Assembly: GCA_000226015.1 (NCBI GenBank)
Contig: JH152669.1
Span: 285,109 to 349,108, forward strand
Direction: 5' to 3'
From: Mnemiopsis leidyi
Taxonomy: Eukaryota; Ctenophora; Tentaculata; Lobata; Bolinopsidae
Length of the DNA stretch: 64,000 bases
Shown: positions 43,472-58,652 of the stretch, one piece after another
Position numbering within the stretch: position 1 is the stretch's first letter
How the letters are laid out: each line of letters starts with the position of its first letter
The notes under the pieces: model-generated
Seen by the model: only the letters and a program-made list of their open reading frames with translations
Databases searched by the model: none
Told to the model about the DNA's origin: nothing
Translations under genes and position numbers: made by a program

Positions 43472-45778
43472 ATGGTGAAAGGTAAGATATACAACGAGAG
43501 TGGCGAGGAGGTCAAACTCAAGAGGAGTTTTAAAATCAACAAAAAACTGGAACCCTTCTACACGGGAGGAGATTTACAGCTTAGTCCTGACCAGAACTTT
43601 CTGTTTTGCCTCTGTGAGAACTTCGTCAAGGTTGTGGAGATCTCTACCGGACAGGCTGTCCATTGTTTTGGTAATGAGGAAGATGCTGCTGTGACCATCT
43701 GTGGGAACAACAATGTTCTGTTCACAGCCCACCGTGCATCTCTCCTGATAAAACAATGGAAGTGGAGGAGTAGTGGAGAAGAGGAACCTCTCGTCAGATC
43801 TTTCAAAGCACATCCTGTTCCTGTGACATCAATGTCGATAGATTCAACATCCTCACTGCTAGGCAGTGGAGCTACTGATGGTGTTGTGAGAGTGTGGGAT
43901 ATTGAGAATAACTACTGTACTCACCAGTTTAAAGGAAGTAAAGGGGTAGTTACCCTCCTTCAGTTTCACCCAAACAAGCTCCAACTCTTCTCCTCCGCAG
44001 ACGATCTGTTGATCAAGGTTTGGAATTTAGAGACCTCTACTCTGATCCACAATCTCAAGGGACATGTCAGTCCAGTGACATCCTTGGTGTTTCCGACTGA
44101 CACCACCATGATTTCGGGCGGGAGAGATAAAGTCCTGGTAACATGGGACATCTCCAGTGGTAGACTGAAAGAGACTCTGCCGGTATTCGAGGTTATTGAA
44201 GGAATGGCGTTGTGCGGTGGGTTAGTTGTAACTGCTGGCGACAAAGGTGTGTTGCGGGCTTGGGACAAGGCTACCAACAAATGTATTGTACAGCAGGAGT
44301 CACCAGCCTTAAAGAGAGAGTTTGTCAATCTGGTGCCTTACAAATGTGGAGTTTTAGCTGTCACATTCGATCAGAATATTCTCATTTACAACAAGGAACT
44401 GGAAGTTGAGAAAAACTTGATAGGTTACAACGACGAGATTATCGATGTAAAGCCGGCGATGGAGGGCCACCTCGCCTTGGCTACCAACTCTGAACAAATC
44501 AGGATCATAAACTCCGACACCCTGGCTACAACTGTTTTATCAGGTCACACAGGCACAGTTCTCTCAATAGACACAAATATTGAACACGATTTGCTAGCCA
44601 GCAGCAGCAAGGACAATACCGTTATCATCTGGAAGTGCGAGGAAGGTAGTTACCGGCAGGTTGCCACCTGTACCGGACATACTAGTGCTGTCAGCGGGGT
44701 TGCCTGGTCACACTTACCTGAGAACATATTCCTAGTTAGTGTTAGCAGCGATCTGACTCTTAAACTTTGGCAGCCAGCCAAGGGAAACATACAGAAACTC
44801 CACAAAACAAAATGTGTGTACACCGTCAAAGCTCACGAAAAGGACATCAATTGCGTTACTGTTTCTCCCAACGACAAGTTCATCATTACAGGATCACTCG
44901 ACAAGACAGCTAAAGTGTGGTCAGCAGATAAGGGGAACTTGCTTGGTGTGTTACGGGGTCACAAGAGGGGTATCTGGTCGGCTAGGTTTAGTCCGGTCGA
45001 CCAGTGTGTCCTGACCAGCTCAGGCGATGCTTTGGTAAAATTGTGGAGGTTATCCGACTACAGCTGCATCAGAACATACGAGGGACACTCTGCATCTGTA
45101 CTGAACTGTCAGTTTACCACACTTGGCAGACAGGTTGTGTCTTGTTGTGCTGATGGCTTGATCAAACTGTGGGACACCCAAACTTCAGAGTGTGTGACTA
45201 CTTTAGACGGACATACCGATAAATGCTGGGCCCTCATGGCGACAGAAGATTCTATAATATCAGGGGCAGCAGATTCGTTATTGTGTTTCTGGAGGGACGT
45301 TACTGCGGAGGAGGAGGAAGAAGAAATCAGGGAAGAGCAGATTCAGTCTGAGCAGCAGCAGGAGCTTAGAAACCTGCTCTTTGACGGGAAACTTGCTGCA
45401 GCGTTTGCTTTATCACTAGCTCTTAATATGCCTTACAAATGTTTGGGCGTGGCTCAGAAAATACTCGAACTGGATGATGGTAGTTGCCAGCTCAGAGACC
45501 TTATCGAAAATCTTCAAATAGACCAGATTGAGTCTCTTTTAGAATATATAGCAACGTGGAATACGAATTCTAAACATACCATTATTGCTCAGAATGTTTT
45601 ATTTGCTTTACTGAGCAGCAGCCAAAACCAATCTTTTGGTAGTAATTCTAAATTAAGGGTACATTGGGAAGCTCTAATACCATACACTGAACGGCATTTT
45701 GAACGGTTGACTAAGCTTCAACAACAAGCTACATTTTTACAATACACCTGGGACAGAATGAAACTTTCCGAAGTCTGA
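43472..45778 (+). CDS. TBL3: Transducin beta-like protein 3 (UTP13 homologue)
   Basis: One exon, 768 aa, collinear with human TBL3. It is a WD40-repeat scaffold of the small-subunit processome (UTP-B) and acts in nucleolar 18S rRNA processing. WD units are plain, for example GATDGVVRVWDIE, GRDKVLVTWDISS, SSSKDNTVIIWKCE, TGSLDKTAKVWSAD, SSGDALVKLWRLSD and CADGLIKLWDTQT. They form a tandem propeller from about residue 30 to 620. An acidic coiled linker (EEEEEEIREEQIQSEQQQEL) leads to the Utp13 C-terminal domain with WNTNSKHTIIAQ and LIPYTERHFERL, and the protein ends at the family's usual place. The start is favoured because the family N terminus follows and a TCCTTAG acceptor ends 2 bases before the ATG. 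Confidence 0.96.
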   Translation: MVKGKIYNESGEEVKLKRSFKINKKLEPFYTGGDLQLSPDQNFLFCLCENFVKVVEISTGQAVHCFGNEEDAAVTICGNNNVLFTAHRASLLIKQWKWRSSGEEEPLVRSFKAHPVPVTSMSIDSTSSLLGSGATDGVVRVWDIENNYCTHQFKGSKGVVTLLQFHPNKLQLFSSADDLLIKVWNLETSTLIHNLKGHVSPVTSLVFPTDTTMISGGRDKVLVTWDISSGRLKETLPVFEVIEGMALCGGLVVTAGDKGVLRAWDKATNKCIVQQESPALKREFVNLVPYKCGVLAVTFDQNILIYNKELEVEKNLIGYNDEIIDVKPAMEGHLALATNSEQIRIINSDTLATTVLSGHTGTVLSIDTNIEHDLLASSSKDNTVIIWKCEEGSYRQVATCTGHTSAVSGVAWSHLPENIFLVSVSSDLTLKLWQPAKGNIQKLHKTKCVYTVKAHEKDINCVTVSPNDKFIITGSLDKTAKVWSADKGNLLGVLRGHKRGIWSARFSPVDQCVLTSSGDALVKLWRLSDYSCIRTYEGHSASVLNCQFTTLGRQVVSCCADGLIKLWDTQTSECVTTLDGHTDKCWALMATEDSIISGAADSLLCFWRDVTAEEEEEEIREEQIQSEQQQELRNLLFDGKLAAAFALSLALNMPYKCLGVAQKILELDDGSCQLRDLIENLQIDQIESLLEYIATWNTNSKHTIIAQNVLFALLSSSQNQSFGSNSKLRVHWEALIPYTERHFERLTKLQQQATFLQYTWDRMKLSEV

Positions 45779-46060
45779 AATATCCCATTTTTAAGTCTTA
45801 GCCGAGATTAAGTTATTTACAAGATTTTATAACAGCCTCAATTGAAATATTTTTAATTAATTTATTGATATTTGACTTTCTTTCGATTATGGAGTTTTTG
45901 TTTTATTGCACGGAATAGATAAAATCTCATAAAAACCAATTTAAACCATTTTCAATCAATAACTAAAATTTAATCTTTCAATCATAGCAGAGTGTCTTGA
46001 GTATTGTTCTAAAAGTTAAGCTCTTAATGATGGTCTAAACTAACACATGTTTACTCTCAG
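45779..46060. other. Short intergenic region between TBL3 and FKBP8
   Basis: Only about 280 bases separate the TBL3 stop from the acceptor-like TTTACTCTCAG (ending 46060) that precedes FKBP8. Both genes are on the plus strand. No promoter element could be recognised. Confidence 0.6.
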
Positions 46061-46065
46061 AGCGG

Positions 46066-50781
<4,716 letters not shown>

Positions 50782-51249
50782 ACATTTTTCTGTCAGTTGG
50801 TGAACCATCTGATGTGAGAGAGAGAGAGCAAAGACAGAGAACTGCTGCATCCTTATTTACTAATTTATTCAAATTCTTTTATGCTTACATGTGAGCGCTG
50901 AATATTTAACTTAGATGTTTAACATAACGCTTTATCTAACTCTTTTTTCTAAATTAACTGCCTGAAAGTGGCGGTTGTTCATTTGTCAGAATGATTTTGT
51001 TACTGATGTACATTTTTTGACTATTTCCACAAATTATGACACTTCTTTATCAGTAAGAATTCTAATAGTAAATCGTCGTACTTTATAAAGTAGGTAAAAT
51101 CGTTAAATTAAATGATCAAAAAAATCAGACATAAAAACAGTTGTAATTAAGCTGTTGCATTGCAACATCGCTAGAAAATGTTCTTCAATTAAAAAAACCC
51201 AGGCAGTCTAAAACAATTAAACCATTGTAAATATTTAAGATCCCCTGAT
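50782..51249. other. Convergent intergenic region FKBP8 / ACY1
   Basis: 3' flanks of two convergent genes. AT-rich, with nothing else recognised. Confidence 0.6.
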
Positions 51250-54200
51250 TTAACCACTAACATTGGCCACATCTTTAATGACATCACCCAGAATATCAAT
51301 ACCCCTCATGAACGTGTCCACTCCCAGCCATTCATTGTGGTCGTGCAGGAGGATGGGTGTGTTGTTGATGGGAGAGAAGCCGTAAGCAGGGATGCCCTGA
51401 GCCCGTAGGTAGCGGGAGTCAGTTCCGGCAGGGAAGATCTCCGGAACAAGGGTGATGGAGTGCTTCTTGCAGGCTCCTGAGGAGGGTTGGTTCAAAATGA
51501 TCGTTTATCGCGAAAAGGCTGTGCTATGAAAAGTAATTTGATAAGAGTTTTTACAGGGACCGGGTTTAATAAAGTTTGTTTAAGTTTTGAAATTATTATG
51601 ATAATGATATTTTGGGATCAAGGCAGATAATTCAGCACTTATCTCTCACCCGTAATAGCGCTCCACCACTTGTCCTTAGGATCTATCGAAGAGAGAGCGT
51701 CGTTATCAGAAGTAGCCACGTACTTTATGTCTCCTCCCCCGGCCTCGTCCACCCACAATTTCAAGTGGTTCTTGAACTCCTCAAACGCGTACTCGTGACT
51801 CACTCTAGAGAAGTGGAAGTGGAATATAGTTTGCAGAAGTTAGATCGAGTATGAGTGAGAAAGAGCCATGTACAACTAGTTGAAGTTGAATTATCCAAGT
51901 AAGTAAGGCTTTGATTGATTGGGGACCGAGTTTCCCTCGGTCAATGTTTACTCAAAAAAATATATTAAATAAAATTATAGATAGTATAATATGAATAGAC
52001 TGTAATCCCTCTATGTAGGGCACGGCACACTAGAAAATTTGAAATATACTTTTGACCTAAGGTTTAATAATAAAATAGTTAAAAAATACTCATAAGGTTC
52101 TTTATTAGAAAGTAAAACGCTTAAAAATGATTGTCATACATGCATAGCACATGTTATCCACTCCTGCCTTGATAGTACTATAAATAGGTGATTTTAAGAC
52201 TCTAATTCAGATCAGTAATTTAGGGTAATTTCTCACGTTAATTTTTTTTTTTTTTGGATTTGCACTGGGAGCCGAAGCTATGTTATCAAGTATTCCACTC
52301 ATTGTCTATGGGTTAAATTGAAAAGCTTTTCAGAACCGCATCAATGTAGTATTGTAGTGCGTCACTTAAAGTTAAAGAACAGTAATAATTAAAAAACAAA
52401 AAAGCAAAAAACAGTACCTGCAGTCGAGTGTGACAGTAAACTCGCTGGGAACAACGTTACAGGCAGTACCTCCGTGAATCATTGTGACGTTAACTGTAGT
52501 TACTTCTCCCAACGTCATACAGGCGTCTGTCTGGAGTCTAGGGGACAGAAAACTTTTAATTTGGGGCCGGAGTGAAATTTGATTTAAGATTATATTAGGA
52601 ACATGTTGTACAAGCTATAAGACATCTGAATGCACTGATTAATATTCAACGGTAAACAACAATAATATCTCTAATGATTCTAGCTCTTCAGTTTTACTCA
52701 TGTCATACCGACTTTCACTTAGTAATAGTTGTACAGCAGGGCGCACCCTCTCGACATCTTATTCTCTCGCTTTGAATGACTAATGAGGGTCGGACAAAGT
52801 CAGTCAACAACTTAGTTGCTCACCTCTTTCTCTGGTTCTCGCGGTAGTCCAGAGCTTTGTTTACCAACTTTCTCATCTTCTCAACCGCCGTGTCCTCAAT
52901 AAACCTAGATCCATGTCCAGGGTTCCCACTAAACGTAACCTACAGAGATACGAGTATTGAAATTGACGAAGTTCACGTTTTTGGAACTCACATTCCAAAA
53001 CATGCATCACTCAATTCGACTAGATTTACGTATGATAGAATTTAAAATGAGAAATGAGAAATGACCACACAATCGCGCTACAATAAACGGAACTAAATGA
53101 GTAATAAAAACCTATGTTAACCGTGACAAAACGAACTTTGACAATACAGGTAAAGAGAATAAATTCACAGATATCCCATCGGTAAATGTAATACGAGTCT
53201 ATTACAAAAGATGCAATCATGCTGAAAGATTCTATGAAGAGCTAATTATGTCTATAAAATTTGCCTTTTTTAATCAAGAGAATTGCTTACTGTAGGCCAA
53301 AAAACGTGTCTCTCTCCATAGAACACTGTCATTTTGTCCTCGTTTCTCGCTAGCCCCTCATCCAGAGCAACACCAATGTTCAGGGCCCGAAACTCTGCAC
53401 TTTCACTAAACAGTTTCATACCAAGATATCCGGCAACCTCCTCTTCAGGGACAAACGACAGGAACAAAGTCCTCCTGAAGTTCAGATTATTTGTGGAAAA
53501 CAGGAACCATATCCTCCTGAAGTTCAATATCCTCCTCAATATCATCCTGAAGTTCAGGTTGTTTCTTGAGGACAGGTACTTTGTCTGACTGAAGTCAGAT
53601 TGTTTGCGGAAGACAGATACTCTGCCCAAAGGACGGTAAGATTGTTTGCGGAGGATAGGTACAAATAAAGTACAATGTCAAACTCAAGACAGCTTGTTTA
53701 AAGATGATTATAGGTATCCGTTTAGTGTCCAACTTATTGGATAGATTGTCTGTGGATAACGGGAGAAGGCATTTCCATCAGAAAATGGTCTAATTTCGAC
53801 TTCTAATAGTAAGATTGGATGTGACACCAGTCACCAAAGTTAAAAAGGGGCTATTTAAGAAGAGACAAATTTAGAGTTTGGTACTAACCTCAAACAGACA
53901 CATCCTCAAAATGCCTTGAGGTGTCAAAATGCCTGTTTTCAGGGCAGGACCTGATATTTCCAAGGACGACCAGACATAACAGATGGGAGGATTGGTCCTC
54001 TTTATTAGACGGATGACTTATAGATGTGCGAGGTTATCTTTAGGGGAAATCCTACATCCGATTTTGGATAAAAGTCAGGCGGCTCACCTATTTTAGAAAG
54101 AGTTCAAAAAAGTTTCCCTGTGAGATTGACTGTGTATCTAGAATCTAAATTTAGTCTTACAAATTTAATATTACAAACCGCCAAGCGTCATTTAAGAACT

Positions 54201-57200
54201 GACTCTTGGACATTGCAGGATTCGGGCTTTTCCCGACCAAAAATGGGCAATTTCCGCCTACTTGAAAAGTAAAGATATTAGATAAGTGGAAATTTGGAAA
54301 CACCTCCCATAATCATCCAATTTCAAACGAAATTTGTGTCAATGATCGAGTTGCGCCGAAAAATGTACAAATATCAACCCGTTTCCATCGTCAGGGCCAG
54401 TCATTTTTAACCTATTTAGATGAATGGAACTTAATCACAACCCAAAACGAGCAATTTACAGGCATTTTCATACTTCAATATGTTTAAGAAGTTATGTGTG
54501 AATCCAGTTAAAGAGGCCCAATTTATAAGAATGCATGCCAAAACATTGAATAAATTAGCAGTAGCAGCTGTCTTACAATGACTCATCATCACTAATAGTT
54601 CTCAGCGGAATACACACTCACATCAAGCCAGAAGCAGTGTCTCTCCCCGTAATAGATCATCATATTCCCGTCTACGCTAGCCAAACCCTCATCTATAGCT
54701 ACCGCAATGTTCCAAGCCTTGAACTCTTGGCTTTGACTCAGCAGTCCCATACCCAAACCAGTGTCTATTTCTTCGTCTGGTACAAAGGACAAATAGACGT
54801 TCCTCCTGTAGTTGGTTGTGATGTTCGTAAAGCGGAAAGTTTGGATGGGCAAAATCAAACGATCGGTGATTAAATGATCGGCGATTACTCTACTCTGTAA
54901 GTCAGTGATTCAAAACCTGCCTTAGGATTGGTGGAAAGATGGAAACAGGTGCAAAGTGATCAAAATTTGGAACTAAGTATGAACAGTCAGTAATTTGCTG
55001 AAAATTGTGTCATAGGTTGAGAGCTGACTCAGAATGCAGATCGTCAAATTTAAAGGACGGAAAGTGAAAGGCGTTTTTCTGATTTTTTTAAAGTTATCAC
55101 GCAAGCCCCAAACCATAGGTGTAAGTGTTTGTTTAACAGAACAACGCCAAGAACTGTAAACATAAGAAACTGAAAATATCAAACACACACTGAATACCTT
55201 ACCCGTGTAATATCAAGACGGGTTTATCAACTACCGGGGTAAACACAAATTAGGAGTCTAGGAAACATTTTGACACTAGGCATAAAGACAATAATCTGTG
55301 ATTCTCTTTTCTCGACAAAACAGCTTTGTTAGAACTACCACATCGAAGTTACTCCTTACAAAAACAAAAACTGAAAAATTACAATACGGATATTAACATC
55401 AAAAACAGCTCAGGAGAATCCTTACTCGGCTCCAAATTTTGTGTCTTTCCCCGTAAAAAACCGTCATTGGTTCGTCTTCCCTCGCTAGGCCCTCATCTAA
55501 TGCAAGTCCGATGTTCAGAGCTTTAAATTCCTCTGATACGGCAAACAATCCCATTCCCGTCATCCCTCCTATTTCTTCGTCCGCTACCAGGGACAGATAA
55601 AGGTCTCTCCTGGGGTACGTGGAATTTTAAGTTGCAAAGACCGGACCTGCGCTCGGTCAAAGTTCAAATTATTTTTTGCCATCAGGCTTCAGCTCCAAGT
55701 TTATGTGATATTACTATATTAGCTGATTTAACCATCGTCCAAATTTTAGCCACTGAGTCTTTTAACAAATGAAGATCGTATAGAAATATAAATCAAATCA
55801 CATTACTTCGACCCATGCTCAATTTTCAGTGGAAAAAAGTACAACCATGAAGGTTAAGATTTCGGACTAAAAGTAGAAATTTCGCGGGCAACCACGCATT
55901 TTTATTGCAATTAACTTTTAGGCCTGTTTCCACATTTCCAATCATCTAAAAAGACTTTTAAATCATGTGATTCTTACTTGAGTTTGGTCCCCGAATCCTT
56001 GATACGTCTGACCGCCTCTAGGTGCTGTATACAGACACATTTCATGTCCTGAAACATAACACTTGATTGCAGTCTGTACTTGCGTTATCTCAATAAGATT
56101 TGAGATTAATTTACCTTTAATACAATTATCAGACAATATTAGAGTTAGCCGGAAAACTGCAAAAAACGAGATTAATTAAAAAATTATGATTTCAGGTTAA
56201 ATCTAATATCCCACAGAACGACCACCAATTGAACTTTAAAACATGAATATATGAGGAACATGAACAGCAGTGTATTCACGTTTTCAAAATTACCTCACCG
56301 TAATGTAAACATTTGGTACCTGGGAGCCTCTGCCGTATATTTTACCGTCTTCAGTGATATGACCGGAGAAAGCGTCTACACACCACTTGTCTTGCTCGAC
56401 CGGTACAACATCAACGTGCGAGTTCAGTAGAACTGGGGAGATGTTAGATGTATCGTCAACTATCTCCTTACGTCCGGATTAAGAACGCTCTTTAGATACT
56501 ATAGATAAGATATCATTAGTCGTGAATACGCTTAATCCTGCTACTCTAGAGATAGTAATTGGGATAGGATCAGAATCTCGTTCGGGGTTAGGCTTCGATT
56601 CTGACCTCGGCCTCAAAAGCAATCACGAACCACGAACAAGAATTTTGCCCGATATTCCCGACAGACGGGCGATATATTTCCACCCAGCCGGAGCTGTTAA
56701 AACCTTATTTGAGATTGATGAAGAATAATACTACACGTTACATACTCGCCACTCGCTTGCAGAGATTTTAGCCATGAGCTATTGCATTGATAATGATAAC
56801 GCGCGACGTGTAAATTAAATTGACATGGCACGTCACACGTGCATTATAAAACGAAAATTGCTAAAACTCTTTTTGCGTGCTTGGTTGTTCGATTTGCCAT
56901 TGCTTCGTTTTATCGACGATTTGATCTGTGTCGCAATAAGCTGTAGGTATGCGAGTGAATTTTTGCCAAATCTCTGAATTGAACTTTAAATGATGTAACA
57001 GTAAAGCATGCACTGTGCAGCCAGTAATCCATCTGACATTCATGCATTATCATTAAAAACCTTTAATATCCTGTTGCATTTGGTTACAACTGATAACTTC
57101 ATGAAGCTTCATCTACTACAATGGGAAAATTCGCAAATGTCACCTCCAATCCTTAGTTTTATAAGTCGGAACTCGGATTTCATTATTTACGAAGACGCCC

Positions 57201-57403
57201 CGGTTGCTTCGCGTCCGGCCGGGTGGAAAAAGTTAAAGTCTCGTGATTAAACAAAGATGATTGATGGTTATTTTATATCAAACCTATTACCTAAACCGAG
57301 AGAGAGAATGAAGAAACTTACCAGCAGGAAGTTCTGGGTTAGTTCCAGGAAGTTTAACCACCAGGACGGGCTTGCCGGGGGAGTATTCCTTGTCAACCAC
57401 CAC
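51250..57403 (-). CDS. ACY1: Aminoacylase-1, with a triplicated exon; 5' exon not found
   Basis: On the minus strand the exons are 57403-57322, 56432-56320, 56048-55978, one of three alternatives (55609-55426, 54805-54622 or 53474-53291), 52939-52824, 52537-52418, 51804-51650 and 51476-51250. With one alternative they give 355 aa in frame, matching human ACY1 from about residue 55 to the end. ACY1 is a cytosolic zinc-dependent peptidase-family (M20) enzyme that hydrolyses N-acyl amino acids. Visible active-site residues are NSHVDVV (zinc His), GRGSQ-DMK (bridging Asp), DEE or EEE (catalytic Glu and zinc Glu), (A/L)xDEG (zinc Glu), GNPGH (dimer His) and LLHDH (zinc His). The N-terminal 50 or so residues must lie in an unrecognised exon above 57403. 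Phases fit at every junction. Confidence 0.93.
52728..52805. mobile_element. Solo end of the 18476-19174 transposon family, in an ACY1 intron
   Basis: Matches the right end of that element: GTACAGCAG.GCGCACCCTC, then TTATTCTC, then AATGAGGGTCGGACAAAGTC. It stops about 19 bases before the ACY1 exon that ends at 52824. No partner end is seen. Confidence 0.75.
53291..53474 (-). other. ACY1 alternative exon, version 1 (nearest the 3' side)
   Basis: 184 nt, starts with one base of a split codon and ends on a codon boundary. Encodes RTLFLSFVPEEEVAGYLGMK, then VALDEGLA, then FYGERHVFWPT. Both metal and catalytic Glu positions are kept. Acceptor ACTTCAG|G and donor ACA|GTAAGC. Confidence 0.9.
53469..53562 (-). 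repeat. Tandem copies of a splice-acceptor-like sequence
   Basis: The string CTGAACTTCAGGAGGA that forms the acceptor of exon version 1 is repeated, with small changes, at about 53513 and 53546 within the upstream intron, spaced 33-44 bases. All three are in the right orientation, and the region between them is open in the exon's frame. Confidence 0.75.
54622..54805 (-). other. ACY1 alternative exon, version 2
   Basis: 184 nt with the same phases. Encodes RNVYLSFVPDEEIDTGLGMG, then VAIDEGLA, then YYGERHCFWLD. Acceptor ACTACAG|G and donor GAT|GTGAGT. The flanking intron sequence differs from the other two versions. Confidence 0.9.
55426..55609 (-). other. ACY1 alternative exon, version 3 (nearest the 5' side)
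   Basis: 184 nt with the same phases. Encodes RDLYLSLVADEEIGGMTGMG, then LALDEGLA, then FYGERHKIWSR. Acceptor CCCCAG|G and donor CGA|GTAAGG. All catalytic Glu positions are kept. Confidence 0.9.
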
Positions 57404-57956
57404 CTGAGATAAAACAGCTGTTATGATGGTTTTTGAAAGGATTAAAAATTGCAACACAAACTTTTACAGTCATTGATGACTTCCTCAGTCACTCAACAAA
57501 CTTACTGACCTTTTCAAAATATCTTTTAAATGATCTCAGATCATAGAATAATGACTTAGAAAGCCTGTTTTTTAACTCAGTAATAATCATTCTACCACTT
57601 TTCTTTTCTCTGGCTTTTCATAACGCGCTATAACGCGCACTTGGCACTTGCTGCAGAACAGTCAATTCTATCTTAGAATTGCCTATTTACCCAGTTTAGT
57701 TTTACACCTAATAAAATAATAGACGCGGATGGGTGATAAATTCTCAATAAGTAGTCGAATATAACAGACCATCTGATTATATTTCTACCCAAAAACTGCT
57801 TCGAATACCCTCACTATTCGTCAGTGGATTAGTCTCTACGTTCAAAATATATTCGCGGCAAACAAACTATAATACATAACATTCAACATGATGATAATAA
57901 TAAAGATTAACAGCCAAAATTAGATGCCTGCTTATGGACAAAAAGTCTGTGACACA
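57404..57956. other. Intergenic region between ACY1 and the GST gene
   Basis: The missing first ACY1 exon was looked for here on the minus strand. No sequence resembling the aminoacylase N terminus was recognised. Confidence 0.5.
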
Positions 57957-58652
57957 TCACTCCTTTCCATGCCATGCTGCCATAGGAGCGTTGATATAGT
58001 TTCCCTCCTTATACTTGTCACTCTGGAACCAGTCCTTGAGATTAGGGAGGTCCTCAAACCTTGCCATGTACGCCTTAATGTTCTCATGTCCTTCAAACTT
58101 CTCGGGCAGGAAGCACCTCAGATGGTCTAGAATCTCGTACATGAGAAAGTCGACGTAGCAGGGCTTGTCTCCGATCAGGAACGGTTTAGTCAGGATTTTC
58201 TCGAACTTGGGTAGTCTCTCACCAACTCGGTGAGCGAAGCGAGCCTTCAGAAACTCGTGATCAAACTTGCCAGACTCGGAGGCGGGGAAGGGTCCGAACG
58301 CACCGAACGGATCGTAACAAACGGAGGTCATCTTGTTTCTCAGATCATAGAGCTCCTGCTCGACAATCTCGCAGAAAACAAGGTCATCTGGATCAGTTGG
58401 GAACAATCCAAACTTTCTACCTAGGTATCTCAACACAGTTATACTCTGGGTTACTTTCTTTCCTCCGTCCTCGATAAAGGGGAGGTTACCGAAGGGAAGG
58501 TCCTCATCGTCCTTCATCTTCAGCCACTCCCCGAAACCCTCAATTCCGATGACCAGAGTGTGTTCCTCCCAGGGCTCATTCTGGTAACGCAGGATGTGTC
58601 TGATAGCCTCCCCGAGGCCTCGCACATCCCAGTATGTCAGCTTGATTGTCAT
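57957..58652 (-). CDS. Glutathione S-transferase, mu class
   Basis: Intronless, 231 aa, cytosolic. The N-terminal thioredoxin-like domain starts TIKLTYWDVRGLGEAIR, with the catalytic Tyr at residue 7 in the usual YW.VRG setting. The glutathione-binding NLPFIEDG and TQSITVLRYL segments fit mu/sigma-type enzymes, and the acidic insert DDEDLPFGNLPF is typical of mu. The helical C-terminal domain holds the FLIGDKPCYVDF motif with its structural Asp. The family conjugates glutathione to electrophiles for detoxification. Ten bases before the ATG an AG ends CTCAAACAG, which is acceptor-like. The gene is upstream of ACY1 on the same strand, about 550 bases away. No sign of decay. Confidence 0.92.
   Translation of the reverse strand: MTIKLTYWDVRGLGEAIRHILRYQNEPWEEHTLVIGIEGFGEWLKMKDDEDLPFGNLPFIEDGGKKVTQSITVLRYLGRKFGLFPTDPDDLVFCEIVEQELYDLRNKMTSVCYDPFGAFGPFPASESGKFDHEFLKARFAHRVGERLPKFEKILTKPFLIGDKPCYVDFLMYEILDHLRCFLPEKFEGHENIKAYMARFEDLPNLKDWFQSDKYKEGNYINAPMAAWHGKE

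Noticed and set aside
43558-44328. Antisense frames opposite TBL3
   Set aside because: Shadows; the plus-strand gene explains the region fully.
53270-53629. Minus-strand frame of 119 aa as a stand-alone gene
   Set aside because: It is an ACY1 exon read through into the repeated acceptor region and intron.
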